DNA of 64,000 nucleotides from Takakia lepidozioides (GCA_030704615.1 CM060734.1:32752042-32816041); one strand, 5' to 3'; shown: positions 12,601-24,673, counted from the first letter of the stretch. The notes: generated from the letters alone by a model not told the origin. Numbers and translations are program-made.

Positions 12601-15364
12601 CCCTCAGACTCCTGATCTACGCAGGGTTCGCCGTGAGGTCAAGAGCAACAAGTAAGTTGTGTCCCCTTTCAGTTAGAATTAAGGCGTCTGCAAGTTCTCC
12701 CAAAATTCTGTCCACGTTCATGAAAATGCAAGTATGTGAATGTTAGGGTTCTTGCCCACTCATTGGCAAGTTTTTGTACCTTGTTGTGGCATGCTTTCAG
12801 TTAAGAATCTTAGCTATCTAGGTTTTCAAACTACATTTTAAGCATCCAGAAGCCATATCCGAGAACTGCTACTCTGGAATGAAACACAAGTGAAGGTTGA
12901 AGTTTAACTGAAACATAATTTCCCATGTAACTTGCTTCAATGCCAATTTTTTTTAATCCATTTCACCTCAGCAGGAGGTGATTTGGGAAAGTAATGTTTC
13001 TGAAGAAATAAGTATCAACTCACTCCGTTGGTAACTCCCTCTCTTTCAGGATCACAGAAGAGGAGTACATCAAGGCCATTAAGGCTGAAATCACTAATGT
13101 TGTCAAGTTGCAAGAAGAACTTGACATTGATGTTCTGGTCCATGGTGAACCTGAGGTAGATATCCAATTGCTGCCTGCTTTCAGTGTTGCAAGATGTGGG
13201 GGGCATATGCTGCTAGATTGTACAGATGGTTGCATCGAAGTCCATTTGCTGTTGTTATTGTAAGTGTTTGTGGACTGGGTACTATATAACGTTCTTCGTG
13301 AAGATGGAGCTTCCCCCTGCCATATGCTGTTCTTCCAAGATGTTTGGTACTCGTCTCTTCTCTCTTATTTTTCTTATTGTTTCTCAGAGAAACGACATGG
13401 TTGAGTACTTCGGTGAGCAACTTCAGGGATTTGTCTTCTCCAGTAATGGGTGGGTGCAATCATATGGCTCCCGCTGTGTGAAGCCCCCAATTATTTATGG
13501 TGATGTGAGCCGCCCTAAGGCCATGACTGTATACTGGTCCACCTACGCTCAGAGTGTTACAAAACGCCCAATGAAGGGCATGCTCACCGGCCCAGTCACC
13601 ATCCTCAACTGGTCCTTTGTCAGAAATGACCAGCCCAGGTATGTGAAGGCTTTGTTACTCATTGTTCCATGACAATTTCTTTCAGGTTTAACTTTGTTGT
13701 TACACTACGTGATCAAGAGATTAATGTCCACGAGTGTGTGTGCGTCTGGTTGCAATGACTGTCAGTGGTGGTTGACTCCTTGAGAATCGCAGCAGTGAAA
13801 GAGAATATGGATGTTGTGCCAGCTGTTGGTCTCTGCAACTAATACTCCCTGGATATAGCCCCAGCAAAGTCAAACTATTTTCTGATTTGAATATCCCGGG
13901 GGGAAGAGAAGTGACTCCCTTATTACAACCCTGGCCAAATGTCTGGTTGTGTGGTTGTTTTTGTCCAGACCACCTAGGTTTCCCCAACCTGATTCTTTTC
14001 AGATCCTCTTAGGACTGATGTATGTTATATTCGGATGCCCAAACACTTAGTGTGGATACTGTGACGTGCAGATCCGAGACATGCATGCAGATTGCCTTGT
14101 CTATCAAAGAGGAGGTGGAAGATCTGGAGGCTGCTGGAATTCAGGTATGTAAGACTACTTTTGCACGTATGTAGGTGAGACCTATGAAGGAGGCTACTTC
14201 ACTTAATTAACAACAGCTTGTCGCCGATGAAACTTTGATTGTCAGTGAGTGAAACTGAAATTGTGCTGTCTAATTGTGTTAATCCCTTCATGTGGACTTG
14301 GAAATTTCAGGTTATTCAGATTGATGAAGCCGCACTCCGCGAAGGGCTGCCTCTGAGGAAGGAAGAGCAAGCCAGCTACCTAGACTGGGCTGTGCATGGT
14401 TTCCGCATCACAACTTGTGGTGTGAAGGATACCACTCAGGTTGGTGACAACTCTGTTATTGTAGCATGAATCCATGGGTTGGAAGGCATTTCTTGTAGCA
14501 TGTAGACTTGTCCAGGTCCTCATACAGCAAGCACCTGTTTAGTTGTTGTCGTATCTCACAACACACTGGTTCTGCGTGTATGTATTTAACTCATGTCTAC
14601 CAGTTTGGATTTCAGTGCATGTGAAGTGTTGTTTGATGCGTAGGTATGAAGAGCCTTAGTGAGAAAAAGATGCTGATTACTTTTGTAGAGTTGTTGTTTC
14701 AGTAATGCCCTAATCATTGCACTGGCTTATATGGATGAGCAGATCCACACCCACATGTGTTACTCACACTTCAATGACATCATCCACTCCATCATTGACA
14801 TGGATGCTGATGTTATCACAATTGAGAATTCCCGATCTGATGAGAAGCTGCTTTCAGTCTTCCGAGATGGAGTACATTACGGGGCTGGCATTGGCCCTGG
14901 AGTCTATGATATTCACTCTCCCCGCATTCCTGACACCAATGAGATGGCCGAGCGGGCTCGCAAGGTATTGTTGACTTTTCCTTTTCCTACCCCGATCCTT
15001 CTTTCTGGTTTTTCTCCTTTTTTAATTTGAAACGTATGTTGAATGATAGATGCCATTGTTGTGTATGGTTCATCATTGCATAAGCTTAGTCTCAATAAAC
15101 GTTGGAAGGGGTGTGATGAGGCAGTGAATGAGAGAGAGGAAAGAGTGTGAAGAAGGTACTTGTTTATAGTGTTGGTTGTCGAAACTTAAAAGGAGGTGGG
15201 GAATGTTTGCAATGCAGATGCTGGCAGTTCTGGAGTCTAAGGTGCTGTGGATTAACCCCGACTGTGGGCTCAAGACCAGGAAGTATGCTGAAGTTGTGCC
15301 AGCTTTGACCAACCTTGTCAATGCTGCCAAGCAGTTGCGCACTGAGCTTGCAAGTGCGAAGTAG
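9682..15364 (+). CDS. MetE: Cobalamin-independent methionine synthase (5-methyltetrahydropteroyltriglutamate--homocysteine methyltransferase)
   Basis: Transfers the methyl group of 5-methyl-tetrahydrofolate polyglutamate to homocysteine, the last step of methionine synthesis; plant forms are cytosolic or plastid. I read 14 exons: 9682-10031, 10343-10430, 10546-10673, 10867-11058, 11341-11543, 11648-11811, 12285-12365, 12485-12651, 13050-13155, 13388-13638, 14072-14144, 14311-14439, 14743-14964, 15218-15364. All junctions are GT-AG and keep frame, giving 766 residues, the normal plant length (about 765). The 81-bp exon 7 ([18 protein letters not shown]) is easily missed. The zinc ligands are present: His648 and Cys650 (HTHMC), Glu672 ([11 protein letters not shown]) and Cys734 ([10 protein letters not shown]). 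The N-terminal half starts [20 protein letters not shown] and shows no transit peptide, so a cytosolic enzyme is likely. The start has a good context (tcaccATG). No break or missing catalytic residue was seen. Confidence 0.97.
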
Positions 15365-16560
15365 AAAGTAGTAACCACTTGACTGACCCCGTAATTCAGT
15401 AGAAAAAGTTTTGTGTAGTACTGAGTTTGGCACGGTGAGTGGTGGTTTTCAGTCAACGGCTACAATCACTGCTGTCCAACTTCCGGGGCATGGAGGGAAG
15501 TTTAATTACTCAAGGAGATTGGGTGTCTTGAAAGGGGCTTGGGCCCTTTCTATTTTGTATTGCTCTGTCAATTTATATTTTGGAACAGTGACATATTCAT
15601 ATTGCCTTGGACATTAACCAAGTGTAGCTTACTGGTCTCGCAGTGATGCAGACCATTCTTTCCCTGTGGGGAGCTTGCGAGAACTTTTTGGGGTTATGTG
15701 CCCTTTTGTCTGACAAGTAGAAGTGAGGAACAAATTTGCTGAGGGAAAATTGTTATATGGGAAGGGAGATGAGACAGCAGAGGCCCAAATTGAACATTCT
15801 GTAATGTGGTGAATGCTGAAAAGAGACACAGCTGATAAACTGTGAACACTACACACTGGTCACAGACAACCAGTGTATGAAAAGCCTCAACATGATATTG
15901 GCACTACACTTCCCCTAGCTGTCTGCTTTGTGTGCAATGCTGATGACTGCATGTGGCGTTAGGGCACCCAGTGTCTTATGTGCCTGGAGCAAACAGATCT
16001 TAACAGTCTGAAGTGGAGTGAATGTCTGTTGACAGTACAAGCAGTCTGGGCATGTATGTGATAAACTGTGGATTCAGCAACAAAACACTTGCTACACCTT
16101 CAGTACACAATCCACTGTAAAGGAATTGTGATCTTTCCTCTTTAACTTTGAAAAGTTCTACTCTAGATGTTAGGATTGATGGTGGCAACTCAACTGTTGA
16201 GATTTGTGAACAAGTATGAGTGGCGAACTGTTTGCACAGCTCATTTACTCTTGCTAATATATAGAAGGTCAACTTAGATATCTGCAGGGAAGGAGCTAGG
16301 GCGCTGGGCCATGGATGCTAGTGTGGACAATTCAAGAGCACAGGCACTTACATCCTCAAAAGTGCATGCTGTGAGAGTAAAATTATACCATGTTTGGCTG
16401 TTGGCTGCTGGATTTAACATGCTGTTTAAAAGGGTGATGATAACCTTGGGATGTGCTGCATGGATCCGTCACAACTTTTAGTTACCTCCTGGCCTCCACT
16501 GTCAATCTGTTTGTTAGAGCTCACGATACTCTTGTTTGAAAGGCTTTGGGATGATGATAC
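15365..16560. other. MetE 3' flank, no gene
   Basis: The first 250 bases after the stop are T-rich and probably 3' UTR. The remainder up to the PPR relic holds only short non-descript frames. Confidence 0.4.
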
Positions 16561-16564
16561 CCTT

Positions 16565-16960
16565 GCTGCCATGTCTGTTAAATGTGGGAGCATAAGAAAT
16601 GCACGTGGTGTGTTTGATGTGTTTGACACTATGGATGAACGAGATGTGGTCACATGGAATGTGATGATCTCAGGATATGCTCAGCATGGATGGTAAGGAG
16701 GCTCTCCAATTGTATGAGCAAATGATACGGGAAGCAGTGATGCCTGGCAAGGTCACATTCATTTCGGTTGTCAATGCGTGTGCCACCTGGAAAAGGGCAA
16801 AGAGGTCCATGCTGACTCATGAAAGCTGGAATTGCGTCTTTCATAACTTTGGAAAATACCCTTGTTAACATGTATGCCAAATGTGGGCACATGAAAGGGG
16901 CACGTCAAGTGTTTGATGATATGGCTGAACGAAGCGTAGTCTTGTGTTTGGGGATGTGGA
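16565..16960 (+). pseudogene. PPR (PLS-class) gene relic, frameshifted
   Basis: Fragments of pentatricopeptide repeats, which bind organellar RNA base by base, are spread over three frames. In order: KCGSIRNARGVFDVF then MDERDVVTWNVMISGYAQHG; a frame change to KEALQLYEQMIREAVMPGKV then TFISVVNACA; a second change to AGIASFITLENTLVNMYAKC then GHMKGARQVFDDMAERSVV. At least two frameshifts and the lack of a leader or C-terminal E/DYW domain make this a fossil of about two to three repeats. It is related to the other PPR relics in the window. Confidence 0.8.
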
Positions 16961-17414
16961 AAGTGCTGCAGAACACTGGTTTCAGAGAGCAAAAAGTGAG
17001 GGCATACCCCCTAATGTTGTCATTTACAACAACATTATCAATGCCCACTGGTATGCCATTTCATGTAATCCTAATGTTTTGTTCTTTTGTATGCAGGAGC
17101 AAGTGTGCATCTTCATGTCTTAGATTCTATCTTTTCTTTCTCTTGGGTTGGTCAGCGTTGTGCTTCAGCTGGCAATGACATCCCATGGTTGTTATGTCAA
17201 TGCACACCATGGCGTTCCCGTCCAAGAATACATTGGGTATTGTTTAGATGACGATTCAGGTTTAACGTGAGTAATTGTGCTTGGTATAGATTATGCTCAA
17301 TGACCATGTCTGGCTAGTTTTATAACTGTAATTACGTTCTTGAAAGCATCTAGGTGTATAATACAATTTGCACTTGAGGTTGAAGGTTTGATTTAGAGTT
17401 TTGAGTCATGCAGA

Positions 17415-18850
17415 ATGGCAGGGTTGAATGAGGCGGAGATGTTTTTGGGACAAGAGACTGGCGGCAGGGGTAGTTCCCTCTCTGGCACTTGTCAGTATGT
17501 TAGGATTCTATGTAAGGCAGGACGACTGAAAGATGTGCTGCACATTTTAAGCCAACAAGGCATTCGAGCATACTGGAATACATATGTCGTTCTCTTGCAG
17601 GAATGTATGAGCATGGAAAACCTAGCACAAGGGAAGCAGGTGCATTTCTACATTATCCAAAGTGGATGCAAGCCAATAGTATATCTGCTCAATACCCTTG
17701 TCAACATGTATGTCAACTACGGTAGCTTGGTGGATGCACGTAAAGTGTTTGACAACGAGATTTGCTTACATGGACTGGGATGATGGCAGGTTATGCCAAG
17801 CATGAGCATGCTCAGGATGCCTTCAAAATCTATGAGCAAATGCAATGAGAAAGGGTGACCCCTGATAGGATCACCTTCATCCGCGGTCTCAAACCATGTG
17901 CCAGCCTAGGAGACCTGGAATAAAGTCATATTTAAACCTGGAGAATAGCCTTGTGGACATGTATGCCAAATGCGGGGTCATGAAGGATGCGTAGGAAGTG
18001 TTTGATAATATGGCTATAAGCGAGATATGGTTTCATGGAGTGCCGTGATTGCAAGATATGCTCAGCATGGGTGTGGTAGGGAAGCTTTGAAGATCTAGGA
18101 GCAAATGCAACAGGAAGGGATGATGCCAAACAGGGTCACATTCGTTTGTGTTCTCAATGCATGTGCTAGCCGAGGAGATTTGTAAAAGGGCAAGCAGGTC
18201 CATGCTGACATCATCAAAGCTGGAATTATGTCATATATAAATTTTGAGAATACTCTTGACACTTGTTGACATGTATGCAAAATGCGCAAGCATGAAAGAT
18301 GCCCAACAAGTGTTTGATAATATGGCTACACGAGATGTGGTCTCCTGGAGTGCATTGATAGCAGGATATGCTCGTCATGGGTTTGGGAGGGAGGCTTTCC
18401 AGATGTACAGGCAAATGCAACAAGCAGGGGTGAGAGCCAACACAGTCACGTTTGTTTGTGTTCTCAATGCGTGTTCCAGCCTAGGAGCCCTGGAAAAGGG
18501 CAAAGAGGTGCATGCTGACACCATGAAAGCTGGAATTGCGTCATATATCAATTTGGAGAATAGCCTTATCGACATGTATGCAAAATGCGGTAGCATGAAG
18601 AAGGCGCGTCAAGTGAAGTGTTTGCCAGTATGGCTAAATGAGATGTGGTCTCGTGGAGTTCGTTGATAGCAGGATATGCTCAGCATGGGGATGCTATGGA
18701 AGCTTTCAAGATCTGAGAAAATGCAACAGGATGGGGTGATTGACGCCCGACATGGTCACATTCACTTGTATTCTCAATGTGCGCCAGCCTCAGAGCTCTG
18801 GAAAAAGGGAAACAGGTCCATGATGACATCCAGAAATGAATTGCAACAGA
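17415..18850 (+). pseudogene. PPR (PLS-class) pseudogene with conserved leader
   Basis: Starts with ATG and MAGLNEAEMFLGQETGGRG, then the family phrase ILCKAGRLKDVLHIL, and continues through PPR units (QECMSMENLAQGKQVH; NTLVNMYVNYGSLVDARKVF). The frame breaks near 17755 and again at several stops up to about 18240. A clean stretch, about 18256-18620, encodes units such as LVDMYAKCASMKDAQQVFDN and REAFQMYRQMQQAGVRANTV, then shifts again to about 18850. I see at least five disabling changes. The same leader precedes the relics at 21480-22640 and 34298-34985, so all three descend from one gene. No E or DYW domain remains. Confidence 0.85.
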
Positions 18851-19980
18851 GAACAGGTCAAGTCTGTTTGCACAATGATTTAGGTTGGTCGTTTTGGTTT
18901 CACCAGGTTTGCATTCTTCAGCCTCTACTGTCCAGGTTATCTATGCATTAGGCGTTTCTTGTGTCAGGTTGCTGACCCTGTTTGAGTGACTATTTAGGCC
19001 TCACTTGCTTTCTTGACCACACTGAAGGAGAGAGGGAGTGAGAGAGACTTTACATCTGACACAAATATCTTTGGACTGGAAATCAGTCTGGCTTGGCATA
19101 AGTGTTGGCAATGCAAAATTGGATTTGCATAGGAAGCATAGAAGATTGGCAAATCATCTTCAAAATTTTCGTGGAAGAAACCACATCGAAAAGAACCCAT
19201 TTTGCCATTGTACATGTCCAAGAACAAATGTGACTGCAAAAAATGTATTTGAGGTTTGCTCCCCTCATTAGATGGCTGCCTTCCCATCACTTATCCCAAA
19301 GACAAAAATTCCCCCTTCTCAACCACATTCCCGGTCCGTATTCCCCCCTAGTACAAAGTGGTGTAGGAATGGCAGACGAATGCCAGCTGAACATCTATTA
19401 GCTGAACATCTATTACAGGGACTTGAATCAGCCTAGAGCAACCAACAGCCCCTGTCCCTCTGATCTATCCTTCAAGACTGGATGCCCCTGGCAGGGCCCG
19501 CAGTCAAATCCCCACCCCCTAAGGCTAGCCCCTGTGCCTATATTATTCCCCTAAGGGGCCTTGTGATATATGTATTATTCTACTGACGACCAAAGGTCGG
19601 ATACTAGTTTTAGTGTAGGGCTGGAAGAGGGAGCCATAGTGACACATCATGGTCACCATGTCATCATCGCCACATCATTATCGTCACTTTTTTGGCTAAA
19701 AAAAACAAAGAAAACAAAAAAGGATTTTGAAAATCTATTTTACAAATCTGCTCTAATATCGCTTGCTTTTTTGTAGTGATCCAAACCAATGACCATTGTC
19801 AACAATCATACAACAGTGACTGTAGGGAAAGAAAACTCAGTCCATGACAATTTTTGATTCATTCAAATGAAATGGCTGACATACAAGATAAAAAAAACTT
19901 GGAATGTTTCAGCTAGCTACACTTCTGTGCAGACTAGGCAATCTTGCAGCGTTGAAGGGTCTGATATGGAATCCATCCTA
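18851..19980. other. No supported gene; possible SINE remnant near 19460-19580
   Basis: Around 19497 there is a B-box-like cagtcaaatccccacc, followed by cccctaaggggccttgtgat. This weakly echoes the tail of the SINE family at 58715 and 29885. The rest shows only short frames and an A-rich run at about 19700. Confidence 0.25.
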
Positions 19981-19984
19981 GTCC

Positions 19985-20035
19985 TTCTACTGAAATCATG
20001 GATAACCATGACCACTTGCCTATGCCATAGTTTCT
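19985..20035 (-). repeat. Decayed copy of the glycine-rich protein's C-terminal cassette
   Basis: On the minus strand, just downstream of the stop of the Gly/Pro-rich gene, the sequence aaactatggcataggcaagt continues as ggtcatggttatcc. It aligns with the coding cassette at about 20345-20400 (gaagctatggcatcagcaag then tgggcatggtaat). The 3' UTR therefore appears to hold a non-coding third copy of a segment present twice in the protein. Confidence 0.55.
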
Positions 20036-20052
20036 AATTGAGGAGAATGATA

Positions 20053-21192
20053 CTATGGATAATTAGTAACGCAATAAACCTCATTACCATAACCAGTACT
20101 TGCACATGTCGCAGCTTGTGGAGGAGGCACAACGGGAACGCCACTGCTGGGATATCTTGGAAAGCCACCAATGGGAAATCCTAGACCGCCGCCGCCGGGA
20201 AACAAACCTACGCCACTGGGATGTCCTGGAAAGCCACCATTGGGAAACCCTGGACCGCCGCCGCCGGGGAACAAACCGGGATAACCTCCGAAATGTCCAA
20301 AACTTCCAAACGGAGGAGGATGGCCTAGGAATGGATGTTTAGCGTCGAAGTACTTCATATTACCATGCCCACTTGCTGATGCCATAGCTTCTAGAGGAGG
20401 TACACCGGGAAATCCTGGGAAGCCACCACTGGGATATCCTCCAAAGCCACCAATGGGATGTCCTAGAAATCCACCACTAGGATATCCTGGGAAGCCACCA
20501 CTGGGAAATCCTGGACTGCCGCCGCCGGGAAACAAACCGGGATCACCTCCGAAATGTCCAATACTTCCTCCTCCGACACTGGGATGTCCTGGAAAGCCAC
20601 CACTGGGATATCCTGGAAAGCCACCAATGGGATGTCCTGGAAAGCCAACACTCGGATATCCTGGAAAGCCACCACTGGGAAATCCTGGACTACCGTCGCC
20701 GGGAAACAAACCGGGATCACTTCCGAAATGTCCAATACTTCCTCCTCCGCCACTGGGATATCCTGGGAAGCCACCACTGGGATATCCTGGAAGGCCACCA
20801 CTGGGAAATCCTGGACCGAGGCCGCCGATATTGGGATAATCTCCGACATGTCCAAATCTTCCATGACTTTTTTCACTACTATTGAGGTTATTGCCAATAC
20901 CTCCATCAGGAATTCCTTCATTGCTTGGATTTCTACTCTGAGAACCATCACCATCGGGCCCTAGAGGACTTCCTAGGGCTCCAAGATCATGACCAACAGA
21001 AGGCCCAAAACTACTCAAAGGACTAGGATCACTAGCTTTGTTGTTGAGGTCCAAATCACCTAGCACTACACCCTCTGAATCATGCTTGTTCCCAACACCT
21101 TCACTTGCAGCTTGCACACTCCCTACTAACAAAAACAGAAACAAGAGGGAAGGCACCATACGAATTTGTTGCACAGTCTTCATTGCAAGCAA
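20053..21192 (-). CDS. Secreted glycine/proline-rich repeat protein
   Basis: A single open frame of 379 codons. A second in-frame Met (21183) may be the true start, giving MKTVQQIRM followed by a hydrophobic core (VPSLLFLFLLVGSVQA) that looks like a cleavable signal peptide, so the product is probably extracellular or in the cell wall. After an acidic spacer the protein is built of repeats of the type GFPSGGFPGYPSGGF and SIGHFGGDPGLFPGGG, in at least three large units. Near the C-terminus two related cassettes occur (VPPLEAMASASGHGN and VPPPQAATCASTGYGN). No Cys-rich domain or catalytic motif is seen; I cannot assign it to a named GRP class. It sits between oppositely oriented PPR relics and is the only intact gene there. 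Long antisense ORFs here are shadows of the repeats. Confidence 0.75.
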   Translation of the reverse strand: MLAMKTVQQIRMVPSLLFLFLLVGSVQAASEGVGNKHDSEGVVLGDLDLNNKASDPSPLSSFGPSVGHDLGALGSPLGPDGDGSQSRNPSNEGIPDGGIGNNLNSSEKSHGRFGHVGDYPNIGGLGPGFPSGGLPGYPSGGFPGYPSGGGGSIGHFGSDPGLFPGDGSPGFPSGGFPGYPSVGFPGHPIGGFPGYPSGGFPGHPSVGGGSIGHFGGDPGLFPGGGSPGFPSGGFPGYPSGGFLGHPIGGFGGYPSGGFPGFPGVPPLEAMASASGHGNMKYFDAKHPFLGHPPPFGSFGHFGGYPGLFPGGGGPGFPNGGFPGHPSGVGLFPGGGGLGFPIGGFPRYPSSGVPVVPPPQAATCASTGYGNEVYCVTNYP

Positions 21193-21295
21193 TCAATCCT
21201 TTAGCTGGACCTAAACCTCTTCCTCCCTTCCCAACTCTATAGCAAGATCACGCAGACGCACACACAAGTTGTTGGTAAGCCGCTCCAAAGACTTA

Positions 21296-21305
21296 GTTTA
21301 TATAG
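21296..21305 (-). promoter_or_regulatory. TATA box of the Gly/Pro-rich gene
   Basis: On the minus strand ctatataaac lies 104-113 bp upstream of the first ATG at 21192, a fitting distance for a plant core promoter with a short 5' UTR. Confidence 0.5.
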
Positions 21306-21430
21306 TGACTGAAGGCCAAGGCCTTAAGCAACATACTGATAAACATAGCTGCTGTTGGGCACTATAGTAGTGTCCACAGATTTTTCTTTTCTTAAAAAAA
21401 GAAAAAGAAAAGTATCTTCGGACTCGGTTT

Positions 21431-21480
21431 TCTTGTTTTTTTCTTTTCTTGTTTTTTTCTTTTCTTTTCTTTTCTTTTCT
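21431..21480. repeat. (TTTTC)n microsatellite
   Basis: A run of ttttc/tttttc units on + (gaaaa on -) lies at the 3' end of the minus-strand PPR relic and converts its last codons into Lys/Glu/Arg-rich filler. Confidence 0.85.
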
Positions 21481-22640
21481 CCAAATTTAGATATGATGTC
21501 CCATGGACCTCTATGCCCTTTTCCAGGGGTCCTAGGCTGGAACATGCATTGAGAACACAAATGAAAGTGACCTTGTTGGGCTGCACCCCCTCTTGTTGCA
21601 TCTGCTCGTAGATCTGGACAGCCTCCCTACCAAACCCATGTTGGGCATATCCCGCTATCATCACACTCCATGAGACCACATTTCGTTTAGCCATACTGTC
21701 AAATACTTGTTGCGCATCCCTCATGCTCCCACATTTGGCGTACATGTCAACAAGGACAGTCTCCAAATTTATATATGGTGCAATTCCAGCTTTAATAATG
21801 TCACCATGGACGACTTTCCCCATTTCCAAGGCTCCTAGGCTGGCAAAAGCATTGATAACACAAACGAAATGTGACCCTGTCGGGCTTCACACCTTGTTGT
21901 TGCATTTGTTCATAGATATTGAAAGCCTCCCTGCCACAACCGTGTTGAGCATATCCTGTTATCATGGCATTCCATGATACCACATCTGGTTTGGCCATAT
22001 TGTCAAATACGTGATGGGCATCCCTCATGCTTCCACATTTGGCATCCATGTCCACAAGGCTATTCTCCAAGTTTACATAGGACACAATTCCAGCTTTGAT
22101 TATGTCAGAATGGATGTCTTTACCTTTTTGCAGGGCTCCTCGGCACACACACTCTGAGAACACAAATGAATGTGACTCTGTCAGGCGTGACCCCCTCTCG
22201 TTGCATTTATGCTTGGCATATCCTGCCATCATTGTTGTCCATGTACACAGATCTCGTTGAGACATTTTGTCAAATACTCGGCGTGCAGCCGCAACACTCC
22301 CACATTTGGCATACATTTTGACAAGGGTGCTGAGTAGAAAGATGCTTGGCTCCAATCCACTTTGAACAATGTGGGCATGCACCTGCAAGGCCTTTCATTC
22401 TGATGCACTCCTGCAAGAGAGATAGATAAGTATTGCAGTCTGCCCTTGTTCAAAATGTGCAGCTCCTCTTTCAGTCGTCCTGTCTTACATAGTTCCCTCA
22501 CAACCCCACAAGCACAAGAGGAGTCCTCGATATGTCCCTCTTGTCGTTCTTTTTCAATAGAAGTGATGATTGTGAAGGTGCTATCCCTTCCACCAAATTT
22601 CTGTCCAACAACCAACTGTGCTTGATTCACCCCTGCCTTC
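21480..22640 (-). pseudogene. PPR (PLS-class) pseudogene, inverted relative to the 17.4-kb copy
   Basis: Read from 22640 downward it starts with the family leader (VNQAQLVVGQKFGGR) and ELCKTGRLKEELHILNKG. It then shifts frame into HAHIVQSGLEPSIFLLSTLV and several PPR units (KMYAKCGSVAAARRVFDKMS; VSWNAMITGYAQHGCGREAF; VQPNKVTFICVLNACSSLGP). Frame changes occur near 22390 and 21830, and a segment near 22200-22150 is lost. The reading frame runs out in the (GAAAA)n tract at 21480. No leader ATG survives at the expected place. It is the inverted sister of the relic at 17415-18850, with the Gly/Pro-rich gene between them. Confidence 0.85.
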
Positions 22641-22699
22641 CTGCATGACTCGTGATTCTTAGTTACAAGCCTATATACTCAAACCTGTAGACTCAAACT

Positions 22700-24020
22700 C
22701 AAATGATGTATCTGAAAGCTCCCAGGGACTTAGAAGGAAGAGGGCAGGCTTCTTACAACAGATTAGCAAAGTTGCAAAGACTACTAAAGTCATCTAGATT
22801 GCATATGACCTGTGCCAATTCTGTTTATTTGAGGTTAGAATACATAATCAGCATCAAAACAAAACCTGTTGTATTCTTGGCCTGGAGCTCCATGGTGTAA
22901 TCATCACCTCGTTGTGCTTGACGTGCAGCTAGCTCTGATTTCACCCATAAGGAGGGTTCGACCAATTCTCAATCCAAAGGACCTCCTTTGTGTGGTTATG
23001 TCGGCAATCTGGAGTTCTCTGTGCAAACCACGATGTGGCAGCTGAACAACCATATAGCATCAATGAAAGCCTTGCAAAGACCAGGGTACAACCACCAAAG
23101 AATAACAACCTACTGATACCAACAGTTGGTTGCATTTCGAAAACAAAGAGGGATGTTAAGCAAATGGAGAGACATTCCACACAACATCAGCATGCCAAAT
23201 TTACAAGCCCTCCTTGGCAAACTCTTCCATGTCCTGGATGAAAAAAGCCTTACCTTGTCTGACCACTGCAAAGGATCTGAGAAAAACCCATGCAAAGCTG
23301 TTCTATGCTCATTGCTTGGCCTGCATGCCAGAACTTGATAAGAAATGATAGCTTCGCCAGATTCTGATTGGGGCAGTCTCTCTTGTGCGAGTGTATCTTC
23401 AGGGACCATTTCAGCATCTCTTTCTATTCCTCATACCCACAGCAAAAATAAAACAAGGGTTTAGGGGAAGATTTTGAAGGAGTTTGAATTGGGAAACTAC
23501 CAAGCTAGATTAATTGTCGCTCATATTGACATTCCTCTTATGGAGCTCCATGTTCACACCAAAATGATAGCCATACAATGACATCCATCCATGATGACAT
23601 TTTGCTCAAAATGGAGTCAAGGTAGCTAGCTCTGCAAGCAGCATTTAACTGACTTCCAATTCAAAGCACTTTTTTTGTATACTGTCTGGTAATCTTGAGT
23701 TTTTCATGAAAAGCACCGCACTGCAAATGGGCAGCAATAGCTTTAACTACCACCTTGTACAGACCTGGCTATAACCACAGAAACTCTACAAGCAAGAGTC
23801 TGCAACAAAACAACTTCAAGCTACTGTGGATTCACAAAAATCATCTGACAAAAAACCCAGACACCGATCATCAATTCTCACTGAGTGAAGTAATTGAAAC
23901 CATTGTCCACATTTTAGCTTCATCCCTGCTTTGTAAAACAAGGGATTAACATGCTTTTGTTCTACGACCGATGAATGCTTTGGGTAACAATTAAGATAGC
24001 CTCACCTTATCAGACCTGTT
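22700..24020. other. No supported gene
   Basis: Overlapping short frames occur on both strands around 22940-23410. One on minus has a hydrophobic stretch (LLFFGGCTLVFARLSLMLYG), but I find no family match or exon chain. Confidence 0.35.
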
Positions 24021-24029
24021 GTTAAATCG

Positions 24030-24673
24030 CCTCCTCCACGAGGAGCACATGCTGGTTGTTATGCGGGTGAGAGGATGGTCGTGATCTATGGAGGCATTGG
24101 GGCAGATGGGGTGCGACTAGGGGATACATGGTTGCTGGATTTGGAGGAAAGCTGTCCATCTTGGCATGAAGTGGTCACCCCTGAGAAGTGTTGAATGATG
24201 TGTGGTTGCTAGATCTGGAAGGAGATATGCCATTGTGGCTTGAGCTGCGGGCCTCTGAGCTTCAGCCTCTACATGACTGTCCAGCTCCTCGGGCAGGCCA
24301 TTCAGCGACCCTTATTTTCGGTGGTAGAATTCTGATATTTGGAGGGGAGGATGCACGAAGGCATAGCAAGGGAGATGTTTGGATTCTCGATCCCAGTGCA
24401 GGGGTGCTGGTTGGCAGACCTTCATCCTGTATTTTGAGCTTTCCTCAGAAAGCAGCAGAGCTCAAGGCAAACAAATCAGCCCAGAAATTCTGGAAGAAAC
24501 TCAAGCAATGGGGACAACCCCCCAGTAAGAGGTCTTTCCATGGAGCTTGTGCTCTGGACTCCGGGAATTCCCTTCTCATCTTCGGGTGTATGGTGGATGG
24601 GGAACTAATGCCAGCAGGTACCACTGGGTTGGGATTTGATGCAGGGCTTCACATGTTGCAATTAGTGCCCTGA
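24030..24673 (+). pseudogene. F-box/kelch-type protein fragment
   Basis: Two kelch blades are visible. The first (from about 24030) reads PPPRGAHAGCYAGERMVVIY then GGIGADGVRLGDTWLLDLEE and meets a stop near 24190. A second frame gives LNDVWLLDLEGDMPLWLELR, APRAGHSATLIFGGRILIFG and KGDVWILDPSAG. The C-terminal part (PPSKRSFHGACALDSGN, FGCMVDGELMPAG, GLGFDAGLHMLQLVP) resembles the end of plant F-box/kelch proteins of the At1g51550 type. The stop, the frameshift and the absence of the F-box and of about half the propeller mark it as a fragment. Kelch assignment is firm; the subfamily is from memory and tentative. Confidence 0.6.

Noticed and set aside
20100-20964. Long + strand ORFs antisense to the Gly/Pro-rich gene (Pro-Gly-Lys-rich and Ser/Thr/Trp-rich)
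   Set aside because: They are translations of the complementary strand of a tandem repeat. No start context, splice or signal supports them, while the minus frame has a signal peptide and TATA box.
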